DNA from: Phaeodactylibacter xiamenensis
GTDB lineage: Bacteria > Bacteroidota > Bacteroidia > Chitinophagales > Saprospiraceae
Direction: 5' to 3'
Length of the DNA: 64,000 bases
NCBI RefSeq assembly: GCF_000759025.1
Contig: NZ_JPOS01000083.1
Location: forward strand, 124,001-188,000
The position numbers were made by a program, and so were the translations under genes. Shown one piece after another: positions 52,553 to 61,667 of this stretch (position 1 is its first letter; every line of letters starts with the position of its first letter). Below the pieces are notes generated by a model. The model saw only the letters and a list, made by a program, of their open reading frames with translations, had not been told where the DNA came from and ran no database searches.

Positions 52553-53974
52553 ATGAGAAAACTAATCATCCTGGCTATCCTGTTTGCAGCAGGAAGCACT
52601 ACTACCCTTTTGAATGCACAGATCATTGGCGATGACCCTGCACTTTTTGCCGCCAAAAACAATGGCTTTCAGCTTGGCGTTGGCAAACTCCCCGTTGTAG
52701 ACGACGACAGCCTGGGCGCTGTACAGCTACAAGGCTGGGTGACGGGCGGCGATTATTACACCGGTGCTGAAATGCGCGCTTACGTTTCCGGCCCCGTACA
52801 GCCCGATGGCTTTGCGGCTGACCTCCGCTTTCAGACGGGCTACCCGCAACTGATGCCGCGTATGTCGGTCACTGCCAATGGAAAGGTGGGCATTGGCACC
52901 ACTACCCCATCGTTCGACCTGCACACGGTCGGTCATACTCATACTACGGGCGACTTCTTTGGGCGATTGCACGTGGATGACAATGGCTCAATGGACAGTG
53001 CACCAGACACTTACGTAGATGAACTTTACCTGGAGCGCCATGCCAGCACCGCATTTAGTGTGCTTCCGGTCACGACGGCAGCCGATGGCGGCCTGCTGAC
53101 ACTGGCCCCCGGAGGTAGCAGTCTCGACCATCAGCTGTTTTTCGCCGAAGAGGGCATTTTCCACCGCAGCTGGCAGGGCGATGCGCCGGACTGGGGTACG
53201 GCAAGCTGGTTCAAAATGCTGACCAGCGAAGACATCAGCGGCACGCCTAATCGTCTGGCGAAGTTCACGGGAGAAAGCAGCCTTGGCGACAGTCAGCTCT
53301 GGGATGATGGCACACAGGTTGGGCTGGGTACAGATGCCCCTGCTGCGGGTTTCTTTTTGGAAATCGCTGGCCGAACATTGGTCAACGAAGCACTTGATGT
53401 CGCCAAGAATGCCATCATACAGCAGGACCTGCAAGTGGGCACCGATGCTTTCGTTGGCGAAGACCTTAGCGTAGCCAGTAATGGAGTCATTGGCGATCAG
53501 CTCAAGGTAGGTGGCGTTACTCAAATTGGGGGCGCACTTACCGTAACCGATAATGCAACCGTCACGGGCCACCTGGGCAGCAATACCGCTACGGTCGACC
53601 AAACCCTGACCGTGGGCACCACCGCAACCCCGGGCAGCCATCGCCTGTACGTTGGTGGATCCATACTAGCGGAGGAAGTGACCGTCAAGCTGGAAGCCAA
53701 CTGGCCGGATTATGTATTTAGCAACAGCTACCACCTGCCTGAGCTAAAGGAGGTCGCCGACTTCATCGACCGCCATCGCCACCTCCCCGGCTTTCAGCCC
53801 GCTCGGGCGATAGAAGCCAAAGGCGGCTTTGAGATTGGCAGCACACAGCGGCTGCTGGTGGAAAAAGTCGAGGAACTGACCCTCTACGCTATCGCCGCGG
53901 ATCAGGAGAACAAAGCACTAAAAGCGCAGCTCGAAGCCCTGGAGGCCCGCATTGCACAATTAGAACAACAATAA
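52553..53974 (+). CDS. Fibre-like surface protein with C-terminal coiled coil
   Basis: A 473-residue secreted protein. The first half is strand-rich and includes GKVGIGTTTPSFDL. The centre (about 270-370) repeats a short unit such as NAIIQQDLQVGTDAFVGEDL and DNATVTGHLGSNTATVDQTL, which fits a left-handed beta-helix or trimeric fibre. The C-terminal region has the Bacteroidota pattern seen in tail-fibre-like surface proteins: NWPDYVFSNSYHLPELKEV, HLPGFQPARAIEAKGG and a terminal coiled coil (KVEELTLYAIAADQE to QLEQQ). Function unknown; probably a surface fibre. It is followed after 18 bases by a metalloprotease. Confidence 0.75.
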   Translation: MRKLIILAILFAAGSTTTLLNAQIIGDDPALFAAKNNGFQLGVGKLPVVDDDSLGAVQLQGWVTGGDYYTGAEMRAYVSGPVQPDGFAADLRFQTGYPQLMPRMSVTANGKVGIGTTTPSFDLHTVGHTHTTGDFFGRLHVDDNGSMDSAPDTYVDELYLERHASTAFSVLPVTTAADGGLLTLAPGGSSLDHQLFFAEEGIFHRSWQGDAPDWGTASWFKMLTSEDISGTPNRLAKFTGESSLGDSQLWDDGTQVGLGTDAPAAGFFLEIAGRTLVNEALDVAKNAIIQQDLQVGTDAFVGEDLSVASNGVIGDQLKVGGVTQIGGALTVTDNATVTGHLGSNTATVDQTLTVGTTATPGSHRLYVGGSILAEEVTVKLEANWPDYVFSNSYHLPELKEVADFIDRHRHLPGFQPARAIEAKGGFEIGSTQRLLVEKVEELTLYAIAADQENKALKAQLEALEARIAQLEQQ

Positions 53975-53992
53975 GCCCAAAAGACCAACGAC

Positions 53993-55351
53993 ATGAAACA
54001 TTTAATCCTTACCACTACCCTATTGCTGCTGGGCGTAGCACTGTTTGGGCAGAATCCTGACTGCCTGACACCCGCTTCGCCCGACTACCTGGAACGGTAT
54101 CCGGCAGCACAGCGAGCGCCCGCCAATTTATCCTACACGGTAAAAATAGCCGTGCGGGTCATCAACGAGGATAATGGCACCGGAGGCCCCACCCGGCAGG
54201 AAGTCCTGGATGAAATTGACCGCCTGGAAGCCTACTATGCGCCCCACGACATCTGCTTTGCGCTGATGGGCATCTACAGTATCAATGATTCCAACTTCGC
54301 CAGCCCCACTGATGGATTTGATGGCGATACTGCCGATGACCTCATTGCCGCCTATCCGCCATTAAATGACGTCATCACCATTAATATTTTGCCTGACTAC
54401 ACCTTCTTCCGGGGCACCGCCTACGCCATTCCCAACACCTATACCACCATTTACGCCGGCCGGTTCAACACTCCGCACCTGGCGCACGAAATGGGGCATT
54501 GCCTGGGGCTGTACCACACCCATGAAACTGCGTTCGGAGCCGAACTGGTGGACGGCAGCAATTGCGGAGGCGCAGGCGATAAACTTTGTGACACCCCCGC
54601 CGATCCCAGCCTGGGAAGCAATGTAGACGATGTGACTTGTACCTTTATCGGCACAGAAACCGATGGGAACGGGGACATTTACAGCCCCGATGTGACCAAT
54701 ACGATGAGTTACGCCCCATTCCAATGCCGGGGGGCTTTCACGCCCATGCAGGAGAAGCGGATGCATAGTATTTTGTCCAGCCCCTTCGCCGTGGCCAACA
54801 ACATTCTGGTTACCAATGCCAACCTGAATCTGTGCTGCGCAACCGTGCTTTCCGGCTTTGTGCATGAAGCGGCGCTGTCAACTATCACCGCTGCCGATTA
54901 TGAAGCAACCGGTTTTGCTCAGGTTCAATTCGTAGCCGAGGATGCCGTAATGCTAAAGCCGGGTTTCTCTGCTACTCCGGGCAATTTTGGGCAGTTCCGG
55001 GCCCGTATCAACCGCTTCTGCGATGGTGATTTCCCGGCCGGAGTACCGGTCAGCAGCCTCGCATCAGGGGGTACAAACTGGGCACACCACCACCTGAGCA
55101 GCAGCTGGAATGAAGCAGTCAGCCCCCCTACCCTTTTCCCCAATCCTACTGCTGCGGCCCTGACCCTAAGGTGGGCTGATCAAGATTTTACGGTGCAGGT
55201 CTTTGCGGCTACCGGTCAGTTGGTTTGGGAAAATCAGGCAAAAGCGCACCACCAAACCGAAATTGATGTGAGCGCTCTGCCACCGGGTACTTACTTCTGC
55301 CATTTGCACTCTGTGGCAGGCCCGGAAATCGTGAAGTTTAACAAATTATAA
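53993..55351 (+). CDS. M43-family zinc metalloprotease with T9SS sorting domain
   Basis: A 452-residue secreted protease of the pappalysin/cytophagalysin (M43) family. The zinc site HLAHEMGHCLGLYHTHE (HExxHxxGxxH) is near residues 162-178, and the Met-turn region NTMSYAPFQCRGAF follows. After the catalytic domain are a VHEAALSTITAADYEA segment (ornamental sandwich) and a T9SS end (LFPNPTAAALTLRW, PPGTYFCHLHS, IVKFNKL). It is probably exported by T9SS and digests proteins. It shares an operon with the fibre protein, so both may work at the cell surface. Confidence 0.92.
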   Translation: MKHLILTTTLLLLGVALFGQNPDCLTPASPDYLERYPAAQRAPANLSYTVKIAVRVINEDNGTGGPTRQEVLDEIDRLEAYYAPHDICFALMGIYSINDSNFASPTDGFDGDTADDLIAAYPPLNDVITINILPDYTFFRGTAYAIPNTYTTIYAGRFNTPHLAHEMGHCLGLYHTHETAFGAELVDGSNCGGAGDKLCDTPADPSLGSNVDDVTCTFIGTETDGNGDIYSPDVTNTMSYAPFQCRGAFTPMQEKRMHSILSSPFAVANNILVTNANLNLCCATVLSGFVHEAALSTITAADYEATGFAQVQFVAEDAVMLKPGFSATPGNFGQFRARINRFCDGDFPAGVPVSSLASGGTNWAHHHLSSSWNEAVSPPTLFPNPTAAALTLRWADQDFTVQVFAATGQLVWENQAKAHHQTEIDVSALPPGTYFCHLHSVAGPEIVKFNKL

Positions 55352-55361
55352 CCCCAAAAAG

Positions 55362-55407
55362 TGGTACCTGGCAGACGGCATACAGTCGTTTGCCGGTACT
55401 TTTTTTG
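55362..55407 (+). terminator. Rho-independent terminator after the M43 protease
   Basis: GTACCTGGCAGACG pairs with CGTTTGCCGGTAC (55387-55399) with one bulge and is followed by seven Ts. It lies ten bases after the protease stop. Confidence 0.7.
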
Positions 55408-55419
55408 TAGCGGATTCCA

Positions 55420-55427
55420 TATATTTG
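55420..55427 (+). promoter_or_regulatory. Candidate -7 box for the sterol-desaturase-like gene
   Basis: TATATTTG fits TAnnTTTG and lies 36 bases upstream of the start codon. The candidate -33 TTTG elements are not at ideal spacing. Confidence 0.4.
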
Positions 55428-55462
55428 CAAATTATAGCGAAATTTCGCCAAACTAAATTAAC

Positions 55463-56755
55463 ATGGAATCCTACGCCGCCGTACTGAATTATGCCATCCC
55501 GTTTTTTATGGCTCTTCTCCTTTTGGAAGCTGGTATCGCCTGGTGGAAAGGCGAAAAGGTGATCCGAAGTATGGACACCTTATCCAGCCTGAGCTCCGGC
55601 CTGACCAATGTGATTAAAGATGTGCTTGGGCTCACCGTTGTGGTGGTGTCCTACGACTGGCTCGCAGGAGAAATCGGGCTGTTTGAAATCAAATCCACTT
55701 GGCTCGTTTACGCCCTGGCTTTCATTGGGCTCGATTTTGCCGGCTACTGGGTGCACCGCCTTTCGCATAGTGTCAACTACTTTTGGAACAGGCATATCAT
55801 CCACCACAGCAGCGAGGAGTTCAACCTGGGCTGTGCTTTGCGGCAGTCGATCTCCGGGTTTGTAGCCATCACGGTCTTTTTCCTGCTGCCGATCGCCATT
55901 TTGGGCGTGCCGGGAGAAGTGGTAGCGGTGGTCGCCCCACTCCACTTGTTTGCACAGTATTGGTACCACACTCGCCTGATCGGCAAAATGGGCGTGTTGG
56001 AGCACCTTATTGTCACACCCTCTCATCACCGCGTCCACCACGCCATCAACAAGGAATATCTGGATAAGAACCTCTCTCAGATTTTCATCGTCTGGGACAA
56101 AATATTTGGCACTTTCCAGGAAGAGCTGGAGGATGTGCCGCCTGTGTACGGTGTCACCCGCCCGGTACGCACCTGGAACCCCATCATTATCAACTTTGTG
56201 CACCTTTGGCAGCTCATCAAGGATGCCTGGCGCACCCGGGACTGGAAAGCCAAGTTCACCATTTGGTTCAAACCTACCGGATGGCGCCCGGCTGATGTAA
56301 AGGAAAAGTATCCGCTTTCCGGAATTGAAGACCCTTATGCTTACGAAAAGTACGACCCCAAGCTCTCCAAAGCGATGCAGTGGTGGTCCTGGGTGCAGTT
56401 CACCGCCGTGTTCTTACTGATGATGTACCTCTTTAATAACCTGGCGGAAATCGGTGCGCAGCAGGCTATTTTGTATGGTTTGTTTCTGGTCCTCTGCATT
56501 TTCAGTTACAGCATGCTGATGGACCAAAGCCGCTATGCCTGGGCGGTAGAGCTGGTGAAGTCGGGTATTGGACTCGTCCTGATCTGGACTACCGGAGACT
56601 GGTTTGGGCTCAACAGCCTTTCCCCAATAGCGACTTATGCCCTTGCCGCCTATTTTCTGCTAAGTGTTGGCGTGGTGTATTATTTCAATACATCCGAAGG
56701 GGGTCAGAAAGCCAAAACCGGACGGCTGCGAACTGACTCCGTTACAACAATTTGA
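55463..56755 (+). CDS. Sterol desaturase/fatty-acid hydroxylase superfamily protein
   Basis: A 430-residue integral membrane enzyme with the histidine boxes that bind a di-iron centre: HRLSH, HIIHHSS and HHRVHH. Members hydroxylate or desaturate sterols and lipids. The spacing (HRxxH, then about 12 residues to HxxHH, then a later HHxxHH) is the family pattern. After the catalytic part there is a second group of about four to five C-terminal helices, a common extension in bacterial members. The lipid substrate is not known. The gene has its own promoter and terminator upstream and converges with the HD-PycTM gene. Confidence 0.88.
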   Translation: MESYAAVLNYAIPFFMALLLLEAGIAWWKGEKVIRSMDTLSSLSSGLTNVIKDVLGLTVVVVSYDWLAGEIGLFEIKSTWLVYALAFIGLDFAGYWVHRLSHSVNYFWNRHIIHHSSEEFNLGCALRQSISGFVAITVFFLLPIAILGVPGEVVAVVAPLHLFAQYWYHTRLIGKMGVLEHLIVTPSHHRVHHAINKEYLDKNLSQIFIVWDKIFGTFQEELEDVPPVYGVTRPVRTWNPIIINFVHLWQLIKDAWRTRDWKAKFTIWFKPTGWRPADVKEKYPLSGIEDPYAYEKYDPKLSKAMQWWSWVQFTAVFLLMMYLFNNLAEIGAQQAILYGLFLVLCIFSYSMLMDQSRYAWAVELVKSGIGLVLIWTTGDWFGLNSLSPIATYALAAYFLLSVGVVYYFNTSEGGQKAKTGRLRTDSVTTI

Positions 56756-56786
56756 ACAGAAGGCAAAAAAGGCTTGCAGTATCAGG

Positions 56787-57962
56787 TTATTTGAGCAGCA
56801 AAGTAAATACGAAGACGAGGAAGCTCAGTACCAGCCCTCCTACAAAAGTCCGGTAGGCGTAAGTGAGCAGGCGGTATTTTTTCTTTAGTACGAGGCCCAG
56901 ATTGTACAAGTCCCGGGAAAGGTCATCGTACAGAACCTCCTGATCTTCTTTCAGGTCGCGCAGGTAGCCTACAAATTGCTCCTTGGGCAGGCTCAGAAAG
57001 TTGCCGAAATACAACAGGCTCACATTATGTTTTTTGACGTCCTCATCGGTAAAATCCTGTCCGGACACCTTTGGTATGGCTGAGAATACGGCGAAGGTAA
57101 TGACCATCAGTGAGGTGACCATAAGCAGGAGCACGGGAAGGATATACTCCAGGTTTTCCTCAAAATTAGCAGGGCTGATAGAGAAACCCGCTGATCCTGC
57201 GGTGATAAGGATAGACAGTACCAAGGTGTTAATACTGATGATCATATTGGCCTTCCCGTCAGCAATAGAGCTCAGGTTGATGTGGTTGCGGAGGGTGACC
57301 CGGTAGACGGTGTCAACGCCCCGGCCAAAGTCTTTTCCGGTCTTTTTCCGGACGGTTGTTTTCCGGGCTTTACGGATTTTATCCCTTTGCTCGGCTATAT
57401 TTTTGTTTTTTCGACTGGCAAAAGCTTCGTGGGCTTCCGGGGTCAGGAATTTCGTATCCAACTGAAGCTCCAGCAAGCGCCTTTCCCACTCGTGGGTGGT
57501 GTAGTTCTTACCGGAGATGGCTTCTTCTTCCAGACGGAGTAGTTGCCCGCGCCGTTCAAAGCGTTTCCGGCCCAGGAAGGAATAGTGGGCATCGTGCAGC
57601 CATTGTTCCAGTTTGGTACAGGGCTTTTGGCCGGGCATGGTGCTCAGGATCAACTGCTCCACCAACGCGTGGTCGATGACTGCATCGGGGAATGCCTTAA
57701 GGAATTGCTTCGCCTGTTCGGCGCTGCGTTGTTCATGCCCTTCTTCGCCCTCTGTGTAGCCCACATCGTGAAACCAGGCTGCAATAATCAGGGCATTGCG
57801 CGTTGCTTCTGGCAAATTTGCCTCAGCGGTAAGCTCAGTGGCGATAGCTGCGGTAGCTTTTGCGTGGTTGAAATCGTGAAAGACATAGCGGGGCGGCAGA
57901 TGTTCCGCTAAATGTTGGTAAACGGCCGTTTCAGCAGCAGCAAGCAATGAGGTTTCGGGCAT
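56787..57962 (-). CDS. HD-domain phosphohydrolase fused to PycTM-like membrane domain
   Basis: A protein of about 391 residues from ATG 57962 (22 more residues are open upstream but add no feature). The N-terminal HD domain (about 20-200) has HDFNHAKAT, then AAWFHDVGYTEGEEGHEQ with the HD pair, and a QWLHDAHYSFLG element. The C-terminal half (about 230-391) has helices and an NHINLSSIADGKANMIISINTLV segment followed by about three transmembrane spans, resembling the Pycsar effector transmembrane (PycTM/DUF5706) domain. It is 68 bases after the radical SAM gene on the same strand. No cyclase is next to it. Confidence 0.8.
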   Translation of the reverse strand: MPETSLLAAAETAVYQHLAEHLPPRYVFHDFNHAKATAAIATELTAEANLPEATRNALIIAAWFHDVGYTEGEEGHEQRSAEQAKQFLKAFPDAVIDHALVEQLILSTMPGQKPCTKLEQWLHDAHYSFLGRKRFERRGQLLRLEEEAISGKNYTTHEWERRLLELQLDTKFLTPEAHEAFASRKNKNIAEQRDKIRKARKTTVRKKTGKDFGRGVDTVYRVTLRNHINLSSIADGKANMIISINTLVLSILITAGSAGFSISPANFEENLEYILPVLLLMVTSLMVITFAVFSAIPKVSGQDFTDEDVKKHNVSLLYFGNFLSLPKEQFVGYLRDLKEDQEVLYDDLSRDLYNLGLVLKKKYRLLTYAYRTFVGGLVLSFLVFVFTLLLK

Positions 57963-58030
57963 AGTGGTTTTGTGTTTGCAAAAAAGCCAATGAGCGGCTA
58001 ATTTCTGGAACGCTTGCCACTCATGCAAGT

Positions 58031-59077
58031 TCAGAACAGGGACATTTGAGGGTTGCGACCCTGCTCAAACAAATCCAGGTTGTAGTCTGGCTTAACCTTA
58101 TCGGCAAAGTACCGCTGACGCGCCAATTGAAATTGTTGTTTCACGACCTCCGCGAACTGCCCTTCACCTCTCATACGAGTACCAAAACGGCTGTCGTTCA
58201 GTTCGCCCCCGTGCACATCCCGGATGCGATTAAGCACCCGGTCTGCACGGTCAGGCATCGTCTTGCGGATCCAGTCCTCAAAAATGGCAGCGACATCTCC
58301 GTTGAGGCGCACCATTGTGTAGGTCATAGAAACCGCGCCCAGGCTACTAACCCTTTGCCCCATCTCCAGAATCTCGTGGTCATTCAACCCGGGAATAATG
58401 GGCGCCATCATGACATTCACCGGGATGCCTTTCTCGGCCAGCACTTCGATGGTTTTCAGGCGGGCCTTCACGGATGCGGTCCGGGGCTCGAGCAGGCGCC
58501 GCAGCTTTTCGTTTAGCGTGGTCAGGGAAATGGATACCCGCAGCAAGCGGTTTTCTGCCATGGGCTGCAGCAGGTCAAGGTCGCGCAGCACCATACTGTT
58601 TTTGGTGATAATGCCTACCGGATGGCGGTACTTCCACAGTACTTTGAGGATTTCCCGGGTGATGCCAAGGGTTTGCTCTGCTGGTTGATAGCAATCCGTA
58701 TTGCCTGCCAGCATAATGGGTTCGGGCTTCCAGTTTTTCTTTTTCAGCTGTTGTTCCAGCAGTTGGGGCGCGTCTTTTTTATACAGCACCTTTTGTTCGA
58801 AGTCCAGCCCGGCACTGTAACCCCAGTAATTGTGGGTGTTGCGGGCGTAGCAGTAAATGCAGCCATGCTCGCAGCCCTGATAGGGGTTCATCGACCAGGC
58901 CATGCCGATGTCCGGGCTTTCCACCCGGTTGAGGATGGTTTTGGGGTAAACCGGGATGTACTGCGTCCTGGCATCCGGCTGCAAAGGCTCCAGCCCGTAG
59001 TCGTGCTCATGAAAGCGGTTGGCCGGATTGATTTGGGCGCCCCTGCCCTGATTGTATTTTGCGGGTTGACTTGACAT
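58031..59077 (-). CDS. PA0069-family radical SAM protein
   Basis: A 348-residue radical SAM enzyme with the cluster motif CEHGCIYCYAR (CxxxCxxC). It is a PA0069/Rv2578c-type protein: MNPYQGCEHG, a LAGNTDCYQPAEQ segment, a GIITKNSMVLRDLDLL strand and VNVMMAPIIPGLND are all typical. The biological role of the family is not established, although homologues are linked to nucleic-acid repair or modification. It is divergent from the Uma2 gene. Confidence 0.88.
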   Translation of the reverse strand: MSSQPAKYNQGRGAQINPANRFHEHDYGLEPLQPDARTQYIPVYPKTILNRVESPDIGMAWSMNPYQGCEHGCIYCYARNTHNYWGYSAGLDFEQKVLYKKDAPQLLEQQLKKKNWKPEPIMLAGNTDCYQPAEQTLGITREILKVLWKYRHPVGIITKNSMVLRDLDLLQPMAENRLLRVSISLTTLNEKLRRLLEPRTASVKARLKTIEVLAEKGIPVNVMMAPIIPGLNDHEILEMGQRVSSLGAVSMTYTMVRLNGDVAAIFEDWIRKTMPDRADRVLNRIRDVHGGELNDSRFGTRMRGEGQFAEVVKQQFQLARQRYFADKVKPDYNLDLFEQGRNPQMSLF

Positions 59078-59172
59078 TGATTTGTTTTGTGTTTTGTAAA
59101 ATTAAAACAAAATATACAAAATCAGGTTTCCTCCGTTCTGAAATTTCCACTATCTTGTTTAAAATTTTGGTC

Positions 59173-59739
59173 ATGAGCCTGGCAAGACGATTACAGCCCG
59201 TCAGTTTCGAGGAGTACCTGGCTTCACAGCGAGGTGAAGGGCAGCGTTTTGACTTTTGGGATGGGACGCTCATTGAACTAGAAGCTACTACCAAGAACCA
59301 TAACCGCATCAAGCGGAACCTTATCGCTCAAATCCCTCAGCAAATATTGGAAAGCAAAGGCTGTGAATTGTTTGACGAAAACGTCATGACTCAAATCCAG
59401 TCTAAAAAGCGGTATGTTTATCCGGATATCGTACTCACCTGCAATCCTGAAGATCAGGATCCTCTGATTATTGAATTCCCTTGCGTGATCATTGAAATCC
59501 TTTCCCAGGGTACCGCACAGTACGACCGGACCGAAAAGTTTTTCCAATATCAGCGTATTCCAAGTGTGGAGCAGTGTGTATTCATTGCCCAACATCAGCT
59601 GGCCGTAGAATCTTTCGAACGAGCCCCCAACGGGCAGTGGCTGATGACGCCTCTTGCAACAGCATCTGACGAGCTAATTATCCCCAGGCTTGACCACCGC
59701 ATTCCACTTCGACAGATTTATCACCGAATCACATTTTAA
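59173..59739 (+). CDS. Uma2-family (DUF820) PD-(D/E)XK-like nuclease
   Basis: A 188-residue protein from ATG 59173 (38 further residues are open upstream, but the family starts here). It has the Uma2 pattern: RFDFWDGTLIEL, an acidic PDIVL strand, a central FPCVIIEILSQGT with the catalytic glutamate, and a YDRTEKFFQYQRIPSVEQ helix. Family members are a restriction-enzyme-like fold often found in mobile or defence contexts. The role here is not known. It precedes the TRAP binding-protein gene by 12 bases, without obvious functional link. Confidence 0.85.
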   Translation: MSLARRLQPVSFEEYLASQRGEGQRFDFWDGTLIELEATTKNHNRIKRNLIAQIPQQILESKGCELFDENVMTQIQSKKRYVYPDIVLTCNPEDQDPLIIEFPCVIIEILSQGTAQYDRTEKFFQYQRIPSVEQCVFIAQHQLAVESFERAPNGQWLMTPLATASDELIIPRLDHRIPLRQIYHRITF

Positions 59740-59751
59740 CCCTGGCACGCT

Positions 59752-60894
59752 ATGAAGCTCAACCGTAAAACCTTTTTCAAAGGCTTAGCCCTTGGCACCA
59801 TTTCCCTCCCTTTTGTGATTAAAGGGCTGGGCGGCGTCAGCCATGCGCAGGAAGAAAGCGATGGCAGCCCCAACATCATCACCGCCAAAAAATACCGCTG
59901 GAAGATGGTGACCACCTGGCCGCCTAAGTTCCCGATACTGGGCGAAGCCTGTGAGCTTTTTGCCGACCGCGTACGGCAGTTATCCGGTGGGCGTATGGAC
60001 ATCAGAGTCTACGGTGGCAATGAGCTGGTGCCGGCACTGGAAGCCTTTGACACGGTGCGGGAAGGCGGAGCCGAGTTGGGCTGTGGAGCTGCCTACTATT
60101 GGGCGGGCAAAACAGAAGCCGCGCAGTTTTTTGCCTCCGTCCCATTTGGTATGAACGCACAGCAGCTCAATGCGTGGATGGTCAGCGGAGGGCTGGAGCT
60201 ATGGGAGGAGCTGTACGCGGATTTCAACCTCATCCCTATGCCAGGCGGCAATACCGGTGTGCAGATGGGCGGTTGGTTCAATAAAGAGATCAACAGCGTT
60301 GAAGACCTTAAAGGGCTCAAAATGCGTATCCCCGGCCTGGGTGGTAAGGTACTGCAACGGGCGGGCGGCGCACCGGTGCTCATGGCAGGCGGTGAAATCT
60401 ATACAGGGCTGGAGCGGGGCGTCATCGATGCCACGGAATGGCTGGGCCCCTTCCACGATACCCTAATGGGCTTTCACGAGATCGCCGAATACTACTACAG
60501 CCCTGGCTGGCACGAACCTGGCACCATGCTGGAGTTCTTCGTCAACAAGGAGCAAATGGAGCAACTGCCCTCTGACCTGCAGGGCATCATCAAGACCGTA
60601 GCGGGCGAGCTTTCCGGCTGGATTCTCAGCCAGATGGAAGCCAATAATGCCGCTGCCCTCGCCAAGCTCCTGGAAAAAGGCATCAACATCCGGCGCTTCC
60701 CCGATGAAGTCATTAGTCAGATGCGCACCTACACCGCGGAAGCGATTGACGAAATCACCGCCCGGGACCCCAAGAGCAAAAAAGTGTACGCGTCCTACCG
60801 CAGCTTCCAGCAAAAGGCGGCAGATTATGCGGCGATCACGGAGAAGGCTTATTATAACCGGATTCAGGTGGATGCGGGGATTCGGTTGGGGTAG
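59752..60894 (+). CDS. TRAP transporter solute-binding protein (DctP family)
   Basis: A 380-residue periplasmic binding protein. After an export signal (KTFFKGLALGTISLPFVI, cleavage near SHAQ) comes the DctP fold: KMVTTWPPKFPILGEACELF, RMDIRVYGGNELVPALEAFD, the VEDLKGLKMRIPG segment with the conserved Arg that binds the carboxylate, and GVIDATEWLGPFHD. It feeds a small-carboxylate or sugar-acid substrate to a TRAP permease. The DctQ and DctM genes are at 62975-63517 and 61668-62972, convergent and separated by a DUF481 gene, an unusual layout. Confidence 0.9.
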   Translation: MKLNRKTFFKGLALGTISLPFVIKGLGGVSHAQEESDGSPNIITAKKYRWKMVTTWPPKFPILGEACELFADRVRQLSGGRMDIRVYGGNELVPALEAFDTVREGGAELGCGAAYYWAGKTEAAQFFASVPFGMNAQQLNAWMVSGGLELWEELYADFNLIPMPGGNTGVQMGGWFNKEINSVEDLKGLKMRIPGLGGKVLQRAGGAPVLMAGGEIYTGLERGVIDATEWLGPFHDTLMGFHEIAEYYYSPGWHEPGTMLEFFVNKEQMEQLPSDLQGIIKTVAGELSGWILSQMEANNAAALAKLLEKGINIRRFPDEVISQMRTYTAEAIDEITARDPKSKKVYASYRSFQQKAADYAAITEKAYYNRIQVDAGIRLG

Positions 60895-60902
60895 GTTTTC
60901 TA

Positions 60903-61661
60903 TCAAAAATTCTTCACCGTAAACCCAAAAGTCAGCAGGCTATCCTCCTGCCGTTGCCCCTCGATCACTATACTCTCGAAGGTGTGCAGAAAGTTGGTCC
61001 TAAAGTTTAGGTACTTGGTAAGAGGAATCTCTAACCCCAAATCTACCCTCCAGCGATAGTTATCGCCCCTTTCCAGAGAAGGCTGATAGTAACTCTCATG
61101 GCCGACGATCAGCTTCCTTTTGAAGAGATGATATTTGCCCTTGATCCAAATTGTACCCCGAAAAGTGTCGATAGATTGGGTGCCGTTGTAAGCTGCGCGA
61201 TTGAAGGTGTCGTTATTGAATTCAGTCTGCTCGTATTCGCTGGAGAGCGCTATTTTCAGCCAGTTCCCATCGTTTTTCAGCAACTGAAAAGTAACGCCTC
61301 CGCCCAAAAGGGTGCGTACATCAATCTGTCTTCTGAAATTGGTGCTTACAAAGCCCAAAAGAAGTGGGTATATTTTTTTCCTGGGATTGAAATAGAGGAA
61401 GTTCAGGCTAAGGATATCTTCATCGGCTTTTTGCTTCCCAAATTCCTGATAAACAAAGGAATTTTGGGTTTTGAACACCCACTTTTCCCACAGCTTATAG
61501 CTCAGGTCGGAATTGGCCCTGAAAATGACCGTTTGCACATTCCCGCCCTGGAAAATCCCGCTTAACGATAGACGGGCCTGCAGTTTCAGGGTGTCACTCT
61601 CGTCGGTTTGGGCGAAAAGGCAGATGGGCAAAACAAAGAAAATCAGTACCAGTCTTTTCAT
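60903..61661 (-). CDS. DUF481-domain outer-membrane protein
   Basis: A 252-residue secreted protein (signal ending LFAQ) of the DUF481/YdiY type, with alternating strand pattern from LSLSGIFQGGNVQTVIF to the end (LTFGFTVKNF, ending in aromatic Phe), consistent with an outer-membrane barrel. It follows the DctM gene by six bases and converges on the binding-protein gene. Its link to the TRAP transporter is positional only. Confidence 0.78.
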   Translation of the reverse strand: MKRLVLIFFVLPICLFAQTDESDTLKLQARLSLSGIFQGGNVQTVIFRANSDLSYKLWEKWVFKTQNSFVYQEFGKQKADEDILSLNFLYFNPRKKIYPLLLGFVSTNFRRQIDVRTLLGGGVTFQLLKNDGNWLKIALSSEYEQTEFNNDTFNRAAYNGTQSIDTFRGTIWIKGKYHLFKRKLIVGHESYYQPSLERGDNYRWRVDLGLEIPLTKYLNFRTNFLHTFESIVIEGQRQEDSLLTFGFTVKNF

Positions 61662-61667
61662 CTCTGC

